Shown: positions 1 to 8,393, counted from the first letter of the stretch. The stretch: DNA of 64,000 nt from Neobacillus soli NBRC 102451 (GCF_001591665.1 NZ_BCVI01000006.1:62001-126000); one strand, 5' to 3'. The notes: generated by a model from the sequence alone, not told the origin. Translations and numbers: made by a program.

Positions 1-123
1 GCCTTTGTCGTAGCATTGTTTGCATGTATCGGCTTCCTAAAATTGTTGGATAAAGTAAGACTTTCAACATTTGCTTATTATCGTATTCTTCTTGCTATCG
101 TATTTGCGTTTATTATCCTTTGA
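1..123 (+). CDS. uppP: Undecaprenyl-diphosphatase-like protein, C-terminal end (partial)
   Basis: Reading frame 1 is open from the window edge to a TGA at 121-123 and gives 40 residues of a hydrophobic C-terminus. It has a short basic loop ([11 protein letters not shown]) followed by YYRI and a last membrane helix. That arrangement resembles the end of UppP/BacA, the integral-membrane phosphatase that recycles the undecaprenyl carrier for cell-wall synthesis. Only the tail is present, so the family call is tentative. A hairpin follows at 159-190. Confidence 0.55.
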   Translation, partial: AFVVALFACIGFLKLLDKVRLSTFAYYRILLAIVFAFIIL

Positions 124-158
124 TAAAAATGCAGTAAATAAAAAATAACACACAAATT

Positions 159-190
159 AGCAGTCTAATTCACATAGAATTGGACTGCTT
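159..190 (+). terminator. Hairpin after the uppP-like gene
   Basis: AGCAGTC-AATTC pairs with GAATT-GACTGCT around a five-base loop, ending in a short T run. It lies 35 bp after the stop codon and fits a Rho-independent terminator, though the T tract is weak. Confidence 0.5.
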
Positions 191-248
191 TCGATTACTG
201 CTTATGGAAGGGTAAACTGTATTTCAACTGTTAGTAAAATCATTTCTT

Positions 249-277
249 TTGACAAAATATTAAATTAGAATTAATAT
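249..277 (+). promoter_or_regulatory. SigA-type promoter of the SDR gene
   Basis: TTGACA at 249-254, a 17-bp spacer and TAATAT at 272-277 match the housekeeping consensus well. The predicted start point near 284 leaves a leader of about 100 nt before the SDR gene and places the repeat at 293-321 in the early transcribed region. Confidence 0.5.
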
Positions 278-292
278 AAACATGTAATAAAA

Positions 293-321
293 ATCTCGAA
301 TTCGAACATCTCAAATTCAAA
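293..321 (+). promoter_or_regulatory. Possible MarR/MhqR-type operator, two tandem copies
   Basis: ATCTCGAATTCGAA (293-306) is followed one base later by ATCTCAAATTCAAA (308-321), a 15-bp-period direct repeat with two differences. The first copy resembles the operator core of the B. subtilis quinone-responsive MarR repressor MhqR (ATCTCGAATTCGAGAT, from memory). It sits just downstream of the predicted start point, where a repressor would block elongation. Which protein binds is inference. Confidence 0.35.
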
Positions 322-386
322 GTTATATTTATTCAATAAATGACAAATAATATAATGTCATGAAATAACGAAGGGAGAAATTCAAA

Positions 387-1130
387 ATGGGTAAAATGGA
401 TGGAAAAGTAGCTATTATAACTGGCGCAGCACAGGGTATGGGAGCTATGCATGCTCGTAAATTTGTGGAAGAAGGGGCAAAAGTAGCCGTTACTGATATC
501 AATATGGATGCAGCTCAACAATTAGTAGATGAAATTGGTGAAAATGCTATTGCATTAAAATTGGATGTTTCAAACGCTGATAATTGGAAGGAAGTTGTAG
601 AAAAAACGGAAGAAAAATTTGGTCCAGTTACAGTTTTAGTAAATAACGCTGGGGTGGGTATTTTCAAACCTCTAGAAGAACTAACAGAAAAAGACTTCAG
701 ATTAACATTTGAAATAGATGAATTAGGTGTATTTTTAGGAATGAAGACAGTCGTTCCATCTATGAAAAAGGCAGGAGTAGGATCTATCGTAAATATTTCA
801 TCTGTTGATGGGTTAGTGAGTGCACCAACAGCCATTGCTTATAGTGCGTCCAAACATGCCGTTACGGGTATGACAAAAGGTGCTGCTACTGAACTTGGGC
901 AATTCAATATTCGTGTTAACTCTGTTCACCCAGGAATTATAAAAACTCCAATGGCCGAACAAGGCGATGTTGCTGAATATTTGAAACAACTAGAACAGGA
1001 CATCCCGTTAAGAAGAAGAGCAGAGGTATATGAAGTATCTAATTTAGTTATTTACCTTGCTTCTGATGATTCTAGTTATTCAACTGGAGCACAATTCGTG
1101 GTTGATGGCGGTATGATTTCAGATTTATAA
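387..1130 (+). CDS. SDR-family NAD(P)-dependent oxidoreductase
   Basis: A 247-residue classical short-chain dehydrogenase, the usual length. The glycine-rich cofactor motif TGAAQGMG is near residues 13-20, NNAG near 88-91, the catalytic Ser in NISSVDG near 139, and the YSASK Tyr-Lys pair near 152-156. Asp after the second beta strand (VTDIN) suggests NAD preference. It is a soluble enzyme that reduces a carbonyl or oxidises an alcohol; family members include glucose and hydroxysteroid dehydrogenases, and the substrate cannot be read here. AAGGGAG at 371-377 supports the ATG at 387. It is monocistronic, between its own promoter and a strong terminator, possibly under an electrophile-sensing MarR repressor. 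Confidence 0.9.
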   Translation: MGKMDGKVAIITGAAQGMGAMHARKFVEEGAKVAVTDINMDAAQQLVDEIGENAIALKLDVSNADNWKEVVEKTEEKFGPVTVLVNNAGVGIFKPLEELTEKDFRLTFEIDELGVFLGMKTVVPSMKKAGVGSIVNISSVDGLVSAPTAIAYSASKHAVTGMTKGAATELGQFNIRVNSVHPGIIKTPMAEQGDVAEYLKQLEQDIPLRRRAEVYEVSNLVIYLASDDSSYSTGAQFVVDGGMISDL

Positions 1131-1146
1131 TTTACATTTTATTGAT

Positions 1147-1178
1147 AAGACCTCAGCTGCAGCTGGGGTCTTATTTAT
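1147..1178 (+). terminator. Rho-independent terminator of the SDR gene
   Basis: AAGACC-AGC pairs with GCT-GGTCTT around a short CTGCAG centre, followed by ATTTATT. It begins 16 bp after the stop codon. Confidence 0.75.
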
Positions 1179-1197
1179 TGCTGAGATTTTAGGATTA

Positions 1198-1243
1198 GTC
1201 TCCCAGTGCGTTAAAGCTTTACTTAACCGGGGGACTGGCCCTA
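1198..1243 (+). repeat. Intergenic palindrome, GTCAGTCCCC family
   Basis: GTCTCCCAGTGCGTTAAAGC... closing with GGGGGACTGGCC is one member of an imperfect palindrome found again at 12194, 12636, 13386, 16771 and 40472. The shared pattern is (G)GTCAGTCCCC, a GTTAAAGCTTTAAC-like centre, and GGGGACTGACC. It could form a long RNA hairpin and may act as a terminator or a REP/MITE-like sequence. Confidence 0.6.
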
Positions 1244-1394
1244 TTTCGGCCCCATTTCTTAAAAAGTAGTACCGTCTTCATGAAAGAAAAATAAAAAAAT
1301 ACTCCAAAAGAATCTATTTTAGTAGATTCAGAATTGTTAAACTATTTATAACATCATGGGGTGGCTTCAAATAAATCTGTTAGGAGGGAATAAG

Positions 1395-2357
1395 TTGGAA
1401 CGAAAAGTACGCTTGATTCCGTACCAAGTGATTGCAGAGTTTGAAGAGGTAACCGAGGTGCCAAAAGGGGTGGAAATGATTCAGGCACCTGAAGTGTGGG
1501 GGGCGTCAAAAGGAAAGGGAATCACAATCGCTATATTAGATACCGGCTGTGAAAAGTCCCATATTGACTTAAAAGATCGAATTATTGGCGGGCGAAATTT
1601 CACAAAAGATGACCGTGGTGACCAAAATACCTATCGGGATTACAATGGTCATGGGACCCACGTTGCCGGCACGATGGCAGCATCCGCCAATGAGACGGGA
1701 GTCGTCGGTGTTGCTCCAGAAGCAAATTTATTAATTATCAAGGTTCTTGATAAACATGGATCCGGGCAATATGAATGGATTATCAATGGAATCTATTATG
1801 CTATTGAACAAAAGGTCGATATGATCTCCATGAGTTTGGGCGGTTCAGAGAATGTTCCAGAACTGCATGAGGCCATTAAAAAGGCCGTTGCCAATGGGAT
1901 CCTCGTCGTTTGTGCAGCTGGAAATGAAGGGGACGGACGAGACTCGACTGAAGAGTTGTCCTATCCTGGGGCTTACAATGAGGTAATCTGTGTGGGTGCA
2001 ATTGGTTTAAATCGTAATATATCGGAGTTTAGTAATTCTAATAAGGAAGTAGATGTAGTCGCTCCAGGTGAAGGTATATTATCGACCTATCTAAATGGTA
2101 AATATGCAAAACTTAGTGGAACTTCTATGGCAACCCCACATGTAACGGGTGCCTTGGCATTAATTAAAGCAATCTCAAATCAAACCTTTGAAAGAAATCT
2201 AACAGAACCGGAACTGTATGCCCAGCTTATAAGAAGAACGATTCCACTAGGAAATTCTCCAAAGCTGGAAGGGAATGGGATGGTGTATTTGACGGTCCTT
2301 GAATATTTAGCAACACTGGTAAGTACAATGGAAGAACAAGAAGTTTTGAACGTTTAG
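1395..2357 (+). CDS. ispA: Intracellular subtilisin-family serine protease
   Basis: A cytoplasmic S8 endopeptidase of 320 residues, the size of Bacillus Isp. There is no signal peptide. The N-terminus has the short inhibitory propeptide with the LIPY motif (residues 7-10) characteristic of intracellular subtilisins, which is removed for activation. The catalytic triad is visible: Asp49 in LDTG, His86 in NGHGTH and Ser244 in GTSMA, with oxyanion Asn in AAGNEGDG near 177. The start is TTG at 1395, 7 bp after TAGGAGGG; an upstream in-frame ATG at 1356 has no ribosome site and would precede the conserved N-terminus. In Bacillus this is the major stationary-phase intracellular protease. It stands alone, followed by a terminator. 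Confidence 0.93.
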   Translation: MERKVRLIPYQVIAEFEEVTEVPKGVEMIQAPEVWGASKGKGITIAILDTGCEKSHIDLKDRIIGGRNFTKDDRGDQNTYRDYNGHGTHVAGTMAASANETGVVGVAPEANLLIIKVLDKHGSGQYEWIINGIYYAIEQKVDMISMSLGGSENVPELHEAIKKAVANGILVVCAAGNEGDGRDSTEELSYPGAYNEVICVGAIGLNRNISEFSNSNKEVDVVAPGEGILSTYLNGKYAKLSGTSMATPHVTGALALIKAISNQTFERNLTEPELYAQLIRRTIPLGNSPKLEGNGMVYLTVLEYLATLVSTMEEQEVLNV

Positions 2358-2746
2358 GAAAAAGGGCGTAATTTTACAAAAGACCGTCCTTTCAATTCCA
2401 TATAATAGGAATAGTTAGATTTTCAGACGAATTACTCATAGGGAAGATTCGATAAGGCTCTTACTTTAATAAAGTAAGGGCTTTTTTATGGGGGGGTTTC
2501 CCAAGCAACGTTTGTCCTTATGGGCACATATTTTATGATAAATAAAGTAGAACTGTTTGCGATGGAAATCGAAACTTGAGTGAATATGAATGGTAAAAAA
2601 GCTTCAAGAATCCCAGATAAATAGGGACTGAAGCTTTCCTTCAAAATTTTCAAGATGGATTTCCTGCTTACCGCCTTGACGGGCAGTAAGACACGCACTG
2701 ATTGAGGTTTCACTTTAACTTCCCTTAGCTGTATTCTCAAGCTATA
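2358..2746. other. Gap between convergent genes, no convincing gene
   Basis: It holds the isp terminator (2454-2487) and then about 250 bp. The minus strand has an open frame of 84 codons (2486-2740), but it begins at a TTG without a ribosome site and I recognise no family. Plus-strand frames are broken. It may be a decayed gene; I do not call one. Confidence 0.4.
2454..2487 (+). terminator. Terminator after isp
   Basis: AAGGCTCTTACTTTA and TAAAGTAAGGGCTT form a near-perfect stem with almost no loop, followed by TTTTTT. Confidence 0.75.
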
Positions 2747-3262
2747 TTACTTTAGCTTATTGTAATGGTCAAAGAAAACTTTAAAAAGTCTTTCATCTCC
2801 GCCATGATCAGGATGAAGGGCTTTAAGCAACTTTTTAAACTCTTTCTTTACTAATTTTTTGTCTGCATCCGCATCTAAGCCTAAAAATGAGGTAGTAGTA
2901 AGGGGGGGAGGATCGAAAAGAGCATATTCGGCTTGTAACATTTTTTTTAAGGAACGAACCTTTGCTTGCTCTATGCGAATTGTCCTTTTTATTTCTTCGA
3001 TTTCCTCTTTTAATTTCTGATTTTCACGGAATGTTTTTTCCCATTGGTGAAAATCAACTCCAAATTGTTGACTCTTTTTCTCTATCTTCTTTTTTATGAT
3101 GAACGATGCTAAATCACTCGGATTAATCGAGTAGTCAATCTTTAAATGCTTGGTCCTTTTAGCTGATATTTTCCCTTCAAGAATCCAGCGTATGACGATT
3201 TGTTCACTATCTGTTATGCCTTCATTCTTTAATAGTTTGGTAGCCTCATTAACATTTAACAA
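2747..3262 (-). CDS. J-domain protein with N-terminal helix-turn-helix-like segment
   Basis: 171 residues on the minus strand. Residues 1-50 resemble a small excisionase/MerR-like helix-turn-helix (NVNEATKLLKNEGI... VIRWILEGKISA). Residues 60-110 are a charged coiled coil. Residues 125-171 form a compact C-terminal J domain with the HPD motif in ALHPDHGGD. J domains stimulate Hsp70 (DnaK) ATPase, so the protein probably delivers a bound partner to DnaK. The glycine-rich and zinc regions of classical DnaJ are absent. ATG at 3262 has GAAGGAG upstream. No operon partner is evident. The J domain is confident; the DNA-binding reading of the N-terminus is inference. Confidence 0.75.
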   Translation of the reverse strand: MLNVNEATKLLKNEGITDSEQIVIRWILEGKISAKRTKHLKIDYSINPSDLASFIIKKKIEKKSQQFGVDFHQWEKTFRENQKLKEEIEEIKRTIRIEQAKVRSLKKMLQAEYALFDPPPLTTTSFLGLDADADKKLVKKEFKKLLKALHPDHGGDERLFKVFFDHYNKLK

Positions 3263-3576
3263 TCAATCAACTCCTTCTTGATTACGAAGTTCTCTTCCTT
3301 CTATTGAAAATGCTAACATACAAAAAACCCTAAAGGTTTACATGATTATTTAATTTTTATTAAAATTCCTTTTCTAATGGAAAAAGTCGCCGCCATCATT
3401 GAAACACACCGATATGCAGCTTATGCCTTTTTGCATTTAAAAAACCAGTTAATTAGCAGCGCATAGAAGTATTGTTTTAACAACTCAAATTTCTTTGAAT
3501 AATAATAAATGGATACAAATGAGGTGATAAGAAATGATGCTTTATATCTAAATCTGTTGCCAATTGGGGGGGAACG
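3263..3576. other. Divergent intergenic region with a possible 29-codon frame
   Basis: It separates the divergent J-domain and SRPBCC genes and should contain both promoters, though no clear pair stands out. A short frame at 3377-3466 (+) reads like coding sequence (MEKVAAIIETHRYAAYAFLH...) but has no ribosome site; it may be a gene remnant. Confidence 0.3.
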
Positions 3577-4041
3577 ATGAAAATCGAATACGAATATCGC
3601 TTCGGTTTGCCAAGAAACATCGTATGGAGGTATTTAAAGGATGAGAATGTCCTAGGAAACTCTCTCCTGGGTTGTAAGTCTTTTGTGGAAAGTTCAACAG
3701 GAGTATACCAAGCTGAATTGGATATTAATATTGGTCCTATTCAAGATTCGTTTACACTTGAGATTCGGCGCGAACAAGAGAAACCACCTCTTTTTTACCA
3801 GCTGCATGTGAAAGGAAATGGTAATCTTGGGGAAATCGATGCTAAAGCAGATCTATTTATTAAAGAATTCCAGGAAAGTGCTATTTTAATCAGCAGGATT
3901 GATACTCAAGTAACCGGTGCACTTGCTTTGGCTGGACAGCGGGTATTAGATGCAGCGGCTAAAAAGGGATTAGAGGCTTGTTTTCAAAAAATGGAAATGG
4001 AAATAAAAAGGGACCTTTATAAATTGAAAAGGGGTGGCTAA
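3577..4041 (+). CDS. SRPBCC/CoxG-like lipid- or ligand-binding fold protein
   Basis: 154 residues, the usual size of a single START/SRPBCC (Bet v1-like) domain, with no signal peptide or membrane segment. The opening strand plus FGLPRNIVWRYLKDENVLGNSLLGCKSF matches the CoxG (CO dehydrogenase subunit G-like) pattern of a binding protein with a P-x-x-x-W-x-x-L element and a conserved GC. GTGNLGE-like strands and a long C-terminal helix (AGQRVLDAAAKKGLEACF) follow. No CO dehydrogenase genes are nearby, so the role is probably binding a hydrophobic ligand. GGGGGGAACG precedes the ATG. Confidence 0.7.
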   Translation: MKIEYEYRFGLPRNIVWRYLKDENVLGNSLLGCKSFVESSTGVYQAELDINIGPIQDSFTLEIRREQEKPPLFYQLHVKGNGNLGEIDAKADLFIKEFQESAILISRIDTQVTGALALAGQRVLDAAAKKGLEACFQKMEMEIKRDLYKLKRGG

Positions 4042-4086
4042 GCAACAAAGGAAACTCTAGGCACCTGCTATACTAAGGCCAATATG

Positions 4087-4124
4087 TGCCAGGCACCGTC
4101 AGAAAAATTGGGTGGTGCCGGGCA
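4087..4124. repeat. Intergenic palindrome, TGCCTGGCA family
   Basis: TGCCAGGCACC pairs with GGTGCCGGGCA around about 16 bases. The same TGCCTGGCA core recurs near 6711, 6855, 12728, 20030, 23345 and 25136, always between genes. Confidence 0.6.
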
Positions 4125-4321
4125 TATTTTTGTTCAACTAGCGAAGCACTGCATCGGGTGTCAGGCATATATTTGTTATGAGGATTTACCAGGCGGTTTC
4201 TTTTTGATAGATTATTTGGTAGAGTTGACGATGTTTTTGTATGGAAATCATTGAAGGAGCCTGAAGATTCTCCAACACAGATAATGTTTTTGTTGGGTGG
4301 AAGGATTTTTTATTATAGATA

Positions 4322-4351
4322 TTGTATTTAAAAATATTATAGTGTTATAAT
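4322..4351 (+). promoter_or_regulatory. Likely SigA promoter of the amino acid importer
   Basis: TTGTAT at 4322-4327 and TATAAT at 4346-4351 are separated by 18 bp. The predicted start lies about 60 nt before the lipoprotein gene. Confidence 0.45.
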
Positions 4352-4416
4352 GTGTTAGTATGATAATATGGTAACGCACTAAAGCGAATTCGATAATCTT
4401 GTTAAAGGTGGTTTAT

Positions 4417-5205
4417 ATGGAGATGAAACGTTTTTCAACTATGATTCTAGTCATTGCAGCAGTATTCACTGTCCTTACAGCCTGCTCCAACAGTACATCG
4501 GGGGGGAAAGAAAGTAATAATAGCCTCGTAATTGGCATCGACGATAAATTTGCACCATTGGGATTCAGGGATGAGGAAAACAATATTGTTGGTTTTGATA
4601 TTGACTATGCAAAGGCAGCAGCTAAAAAAATGGGTATGAAGCCTAAATTTCAACCAATTGATTGGAAAACAAAAGAGTCAGAGCTTAGCAGCGGACGGAT
4701 TGATCTCATTTGGAATGGGTACACTATTACCGATGATAGGAAAAAGAAGGTACTTTTTACAAAACCCTATTTAAAAAATGCACAGGTAGTTGTGACACGA
4801 TCTGATTCAAATCTTACTAAACTAAATGATTTAAAAGATAAAGCTGTCGGGCTTCAATCTCTTTCTTCCGCGGCTGATGCCTTAAATGAAAATCCAATTA
4901 AATCCAAAATCAAGACAATTACTGAGTTTAAAGACAATGTTCTGGCCTTAAATGATTTAAAGAGCGGACGTTTGGATGCGGTAGTGATTGATGAGGTTGT
5001 CATTAATTATTATATGGCAAAAGAAAAAGATACATTTAAGGTGCTAGAAGAATCTCTTGCTCCTGAAGAATACGGGGTAGGCGTGAAAAAAGGGAATGAA
5101 AAATTACTTGAGAAGCTACAAAAAGCACTCGATGAAATGAATGAGGATGGTACTGCTTCTGAAATTTCTAATAAGTGGTTTGGAGAAGATAAAGTAGTAA
5201 AGTAA
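4417..5205 (+). CDS. Amino acid ABC transporter, substrate-binding lipoprotein
   Basis: 262 residues of a family 3 extracellular solute-binding protein. The signal peptide ends in the lipobox LTAC near residue 23, so the protein is lipid-anchored outside the membrane. Mature features include VIGIDDKFAPLGFRDEENNIVGFDIDYAKA, the classic polar amino acid binder opening, and SGRIDLIWNGYTITDDRKK. The start is the ATG at 4417, 6 bp after AAAGGTGG, rather than a TTG at 4399 that overlaps the ribosome site. It is followed by its permease (66 bp) and ATPase in one operon. Substrate could be glutamine, arginine, histidine or cystine; the sequence does not decide. Confidence 0.9.
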   Translation: MEMKRFSTMILVIAAVFTVLTACSNSTSGGKESNNSLVIGIDDKFAPLGFRDEENNIVGFDIDYAKAAAKKMGMKPKFQPIDWKTKESELSSGRIDLIWNGYTITDDRKKKVLFTKPYLKNAQVVVTRSDSNLTKLNDLKDKAVGLQSLSSAADALNENPIKSKIKTITEFKDNVLALNDLKSGRLDAVVIDEVVINYYMAKEKDTFKVLEESLAPEEYGVGVKKGNEKLLEKLQKALDEMNEDGTASEISNKWFGEDKVVK

Positions 5206-5271
5206 AAACGAATATAGAGCAAAGCAGGATTTCCCTTGGAAACCCTGTTTTGTTTTTGGGGGAATCCTTTT

Positions 5272-5931
5272 ATGTCTTTTGATTATATTATTTCAATCCT
5301 AAAGCCAATGCTCGAAGGCGCTCAGATGACAGTGCTTTTGTTTATTATTGCGATTATCGTGTCGATTCCACTGGGGTTTTTATTAACGATGGCAGTAAGT
5401 AGTAGGATTAAGCCCCTGTCTTGGATTGCACAAGGCTATATTTACGTGATGCGGGGTACGCCGCTTTTGCTGCAGTTATTATTTATTTGTTTTGGGTTGC
5501 CAATGATCCCTGTGATCGGTGAATATTTAGTTTTAGACCGCTTTGTTGCGGCCTGCTTGGGTTTTATTCTAAATTATGCAGCATATTTTGCCGAGATCTT
5601 CCGTGGCGGGCTGCTGGCACTTGATAAGGGACAATATGAGGCCTCACAGGTACTCGGTTTAAATAAATGGCAGATGACAACAAAAATTATCATGCCGCAA
5701 ATGTTTCGCATCGCTCTTCCTGCTTTGGCTAACGAATCGGTGACGCTGGTCAAAGATACCGCGCTGCTCTATGCCGTTGCAGTACCGGAATTACTACACT
5801 TTGCCGAAACTGCTGTTAATCGCGACTTTACGATTGTGCCTTTCGTCGTCGCCGGAATCATTTATCTAATAATGACACTCGTATTAACGCTTATTTTTAA
5901 ATGGATTGAAAAAAGGTTCAGATTTGAATAG
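5272..5931 (+). CDS. Amino acid ABC transporter, permease
   Basis: 219 residues with about five membrane helices, typical of HisM/GlnP permeases. The EAA-type coupling loop is visible: EASQVLGLNKWQMTTKIIMPQ near residues 123-143. MRGTPLLLQLLF near residue 60 is a family hallmark. The start is the ATG at 5272 preceded by GGGGGAA; upstream in-frame TTG at 5236 has no support. It sits between the binding protein and ATPase genes and would form the membrane channel as a homodimer. Confidence 0.9.
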   Translation: MSFDYIISILKPMLEGAQMTVLLFIIAIIVSIPLGFLLTMAVSSRIKPLSWIAQGYIYVMRGTPLLLQLLFICFGLPMIPVIGEYLVLDRFVAACLGFILNYAAYFAEIFRGGLLALDKGQYEASQVLGLNKWQMTTKIIMPQMFRIALPALANESVTLVKDTALLYAVAVPELLHFAETAVNRDFTIVPFVVAGIIYLIMTLVLTLIFKWIEKRFRFE

Positions 5932-5946
5932 AAAGGTGGGGTGAAA

Positions 5947-6693
5947 ATGGCTATCATTCAAGTTTCTAACCTGAAAAAATCGTTTGGAAGGTTAGATGTA
6001 CTAAAGCAGATTACTTTTAATGTAAATAAAAATGATGTAGTTGCTGTAATCGGTCCATCCGGTTCAGGAAAAAGTACAATGCTCCGCAGCCTGGTCCATC
6101 TTGAACAAATAGACGCCGGCAGTATTTGTGTATCCGGTGAGTATCTAGTGAAGGAAGGAATATACCCAAAACTGCAGGATATTAAGCAAATTACCGCCAA
6201 GATGGGGATGGTGTTCCAGCATTTTAATTTGTTTCCGCATCTCACCGTCCAAGAAAATCTGGAGATTGCTCCCAGATTGGTAAAAAAAGAGTCAGCTTCA
6301 GGAACTCGTCAGCGCAGCACGGAACTTCTAGAAAAAATCGGCCTAGCAAATAAAGCAAAAGCTTACCCGGCCAATTTGTCCGGTGGTCAAAAACAAAGGG
6401 TAGCCATCGCTCGAGCGCTCATGATGAACCCTGAAATTCTATTGTTTGATGAACCTACTTCCGCTCTGGATCCGGAGTTAACCGGCGAGGTACTACAAGT
6501 AATGAAGGATTTGGCAGAAGAGCACATGACCATGATTGTTGTGACGCATGAGATGGGATTCGCACAAGAGGTGGCTAACCAGGTTATTTTCATGGATGAT
6601 GGGGAGATCATCGAATCCGGTCATCCCTCTGAAATATTCACAAAACCCCGGTTTGAACGAACGAAAGCTTTTTTGAACCGGAGCTTAAAATAA
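5947..6693 (+). CDS. Amino acid ABC transporter, ATP-binding protein
   Basis: 248 residues, the usual size for a GlnQ/ArtP-type ATPase. Walker [10 protein letters not shown] is near residues 35-43, the Q-loop in [12 protein letters not shown] near 90, the signature LSGGQKQR near 143, Walker [15 protein letters not shown] near 165 and the H-loop in VVTHEMGFA near 200. It energises the importer encoded just upstream (15-bp gap). ATG at 5947 lies 7 bp after AGGTGG; a GTG at 5941 is too close to that site. A terminator follows at 6773. Confidence 0.93.
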   Translation: MAIIQVSNLKKSFGRLDVLKQITFNVNKNDVVAVIGPSGSGKSTMLRSLVHLEQIDAGSICVSGEYLVKEGIYPKLQDIKQITAKMGMVFQHFNLFPHLTVQENLEIAPRLVKKESASGTRQRSTELLEKIGLANKAKAYPANLSGGQKQRVAIARALMMNPEILLFDEPTSALDPELTGEVLQVMKDLAEEHMTMIVVTHEMGFAQEVANQVIFMDDGEIIESGHPSEIFTKPRFERTKAFLNRSLK

Positions 6694-7057
6694 CTCTAGA
6701 CGTTAGAGATTGCCAGGTGCGTTGCAATCCCGAAATTAATAATATTAATTGGAATTTAATAAAGGGAACGAGGGAACCAGTGATGTATCACTATGGTTCC
6801 TTTTCTGCTTCACGGGGAAAATACCATCAAAAAGTGAGTCTTAATAAAATCAGATGGTGCCTGGCATTTCTTTTGCGCATTTTTGATCCTCTTAGTTGAA
6901 GAATAAAATCAAAAAGCATAGCCAACAAAAAAGAAAGCAAACTAAAATTGTGGGTGCCGATAACAAAAAAATATCTATTCCGATTCTCTATAGTGTATTT
7001 ATCATGGTTGGCATCCTTAAAGGAATAACCTAATTAAACTATAAGGGTGGTGAAATA
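6694..7057. other. Intergenic region with palindromic repeats
   Basis: Opposed copies of the TGCCTGGCA motif lie near 6711 (TTGCCAGGTGC) and 6855 (GGTGCCTGGCA), flanking the importer terminator. A 60-codon open frame here runs through these repeats and is not credible. The rest shows nothing I can name. Confidence 0.5.
6773..6804 (+). terminator. Terminator of the amino acid importer operon
   Basis: GGAACCAGTGAT pairs with ATCACTATGGTTCC around a two-base loop, followed by TTTT. Confidence 0.75.
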
Positions 7058-7186
7058 GTGGCTAAAAAGAAAAATACCCAATATATGAAGAATAATAATG
7101 CGCTACCAAAAGCCGATATTGAATTTGCGGGTGAAAATGGACTTGAAAAAAAAGCATTAAAAGCCTTAAAAAGTCACAATAAGTAA
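7058..7186 (+). CDS. Small basic protein of unknown function
   Basis: A 42-residue frame starts at GTG 7058, 9 bp after AAGGGTGG, and ends 2 bp before a strong terminator. The N-terminus is lysine-rich (MAKKKNTQYMKNNN) and the C-terminus is an amphipathic basic helix (LEKKALKALKSHNK). Ribosome site, terminator and composition support a real gene. It could be a small spore or nucleoid-associated protein, but I do not recognise a family. Confidence 0.6.
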   Translation: MAKKKNTQYMKNNNALPKADIEFAGENGLEKKALKALKSHNK

Positions 7187-7187
7187 A

Positions 7188-7222
7188 CAAAATGGGACAG
7201 TAAACCTGTCCCATTTTGTTTA
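7188..7222 (+). terminator. Terminator of the small basic protein gene
   Basis: AAAATGGGACAG and CTGTCCCATTTT form a perfect 12-bp stem around TAAAC, followed by GTTT. Confidence 0.8.
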
Positions 7223-7254
7223 CTTAAAATCAGGGTGCACATTTCATTTTTGTT

Positions 7255-7262
7255 TAAAGAAA
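7255..7262 (+). repeat. Left 8-bp target site duplication
   Basis: TAAAGAAA immediately outside the left end of the element is repeated exactly at 9566-9573 outside the right end. Eight A/T-rich bases are normal for IS1595-family insertion. Confidence 0.85.
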
Positions 7263-7290
7263 GGCTCTGTTAAACGATTATGTTGATATT
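7263..7290 (+). repeat. Left terminal inverted repeat
   Basis: Begins GGCTCTGTTAAACGATTATG. It matches the reverse complement of 9538-9565 at 24 of 28 positions; all mismatches lie inside positions 13-18. Confidence 0.88.
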
Positions 7291-7354
7291 TGAATAAGAC
7301 GAACTGTTGTTCTATAATGGTTATATAAATAAGGACAAAAGTGAGTGGTTTCAA

Positions 7355-8393
7355 ATGGCGTTAATGGACATCATTAAGGAGATTCAAAAACTTAATACCG
7401 CAGACCAACTTCGTTTGAAAGAGTTTTTTACAAAATCCCTTGCGGCATCTTCTGCAAGTGAACCTATTTTTAAAGAGGTGTCCGAGCAGAAACATAAAGA
7501 TGGCTACACTTGCACTCACTGTCATTCAAATAATGTTGTCCGATTCGGAAAATATTCCGTCAAAACAGGTATGAAAACAATGGAACGGCAGCGTTATCGC
7601 TGCAAAGATTGTGGTAAAACCTTTACTGATGTCACGAATACCCCTTTACTTGGGTCGCACCTGCCTCATAAATGGTTGGACTTCATTCAGTGTATGATTG
7701 AAGGGTACTCTTTACGCAAGGCATCTGAGTTGATTGAAGTCCATTATGTCACTCTTTTTTATTGGAAGCATAAAATTTTCCGCTTTGAGACAAATGGATT
7801 TCTACCAGTTTTCTGGTATCGTCGAAATGGACGAAACCTATTTCCTATACTCTGAAAAAGGGAAACGGAATTTAAAAGGGCGTAAAGCTCGTAAACGTGG
7901 TGGTGCTTCTCAATTCCGTGGAATAAGCAAGGAACAAGTTTGTGTGTTGATTGCTAGAGACCGTCAAAAACTGACTTTTTCAAGAGTGATAGGGCAAGGA
8001 CGTATTGTAAAATCCCGTTTAGATAAAGCTATTGGGTCCAAATTATCCAAATCGAATATCCTTTGTACTGATGCGTGGCGGGCTTTCAAAACCTATGCAA
8101 AAGATAAAGGGGTAGAACATTACGCATTCAAATCGGATGGAAAGGAACGTGTCAAAGGGCTTTATCATATCCAAAATGTCAATAACTATCATAGCCTTCT
8201 AAAAGGATGGATGGACAGGTTTAATGGCGTTGCAACTAAATACCTCGACTATTATTTGAGTTGGTTTCAATTTCTGGATGTAATCAGATTCCGTAATGAT
8301 TATACAACGGTAAGCAAAATGGTTATTGATAGTTGCATATTATCTACCAGTGCTACTTATGAAAGATTAAGAACAATGACATTTAAGTTATAG
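7355..8393 (+). pseudogene. IS1595-family transposase, split by a frameshift
   Basis: The first part (7355 to about 7775) encodes the N-terminal region and a four-cysteine zinc ribbon: Cys53, Cys56, Cys83 and Cys86 in CTHC...CKDC. The second part continues one frame over to a TAG at 8391-8393 and carries the DDE core: MDETYF with the first acidic residue, CTDAW with the second, and a late HIQNVNNYHS...W segment. The frames meet near AAAATTTTCCGC (about 7768-7779), where one base is extra or two are missing. The two parts together have normal family length and no other defect. Programmed frameshifting is possible but not usual for IS1595; a recent inactivating indel is likelier. Confidence 0.85.

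Larger units (their letters stand above)
4042..4416. other. Leader of the ABC importer containing palindromic repeats
   Basis: It contains a TGCCAGGCA-type palindrome at 4087-4124, a further half copy near 4157 (GGTGTCAGGCAT), and the likely importer promoter at 4322-4351. No coding sequence is seen and no riboswitch motif was recognised. Confidence 0.5.

Noticed and set aside
2486-2740. An 84-codon minus-strand open frame
   Set aside because: TTG start without ribosome site, no family; kept only as a remark in the gap entry.
4042-4416. Riboswitch or T-box upstream of the amino acid importer
   Set aside because: No T-box or S-box consensus is present; the structured parts are the intergenic palindromes.
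6717-6899. A 60-codon open frame after the ABC importer
   Set aside because: It runs through the terminator and two repeat copies, has no ribosome site, and its product looks random.
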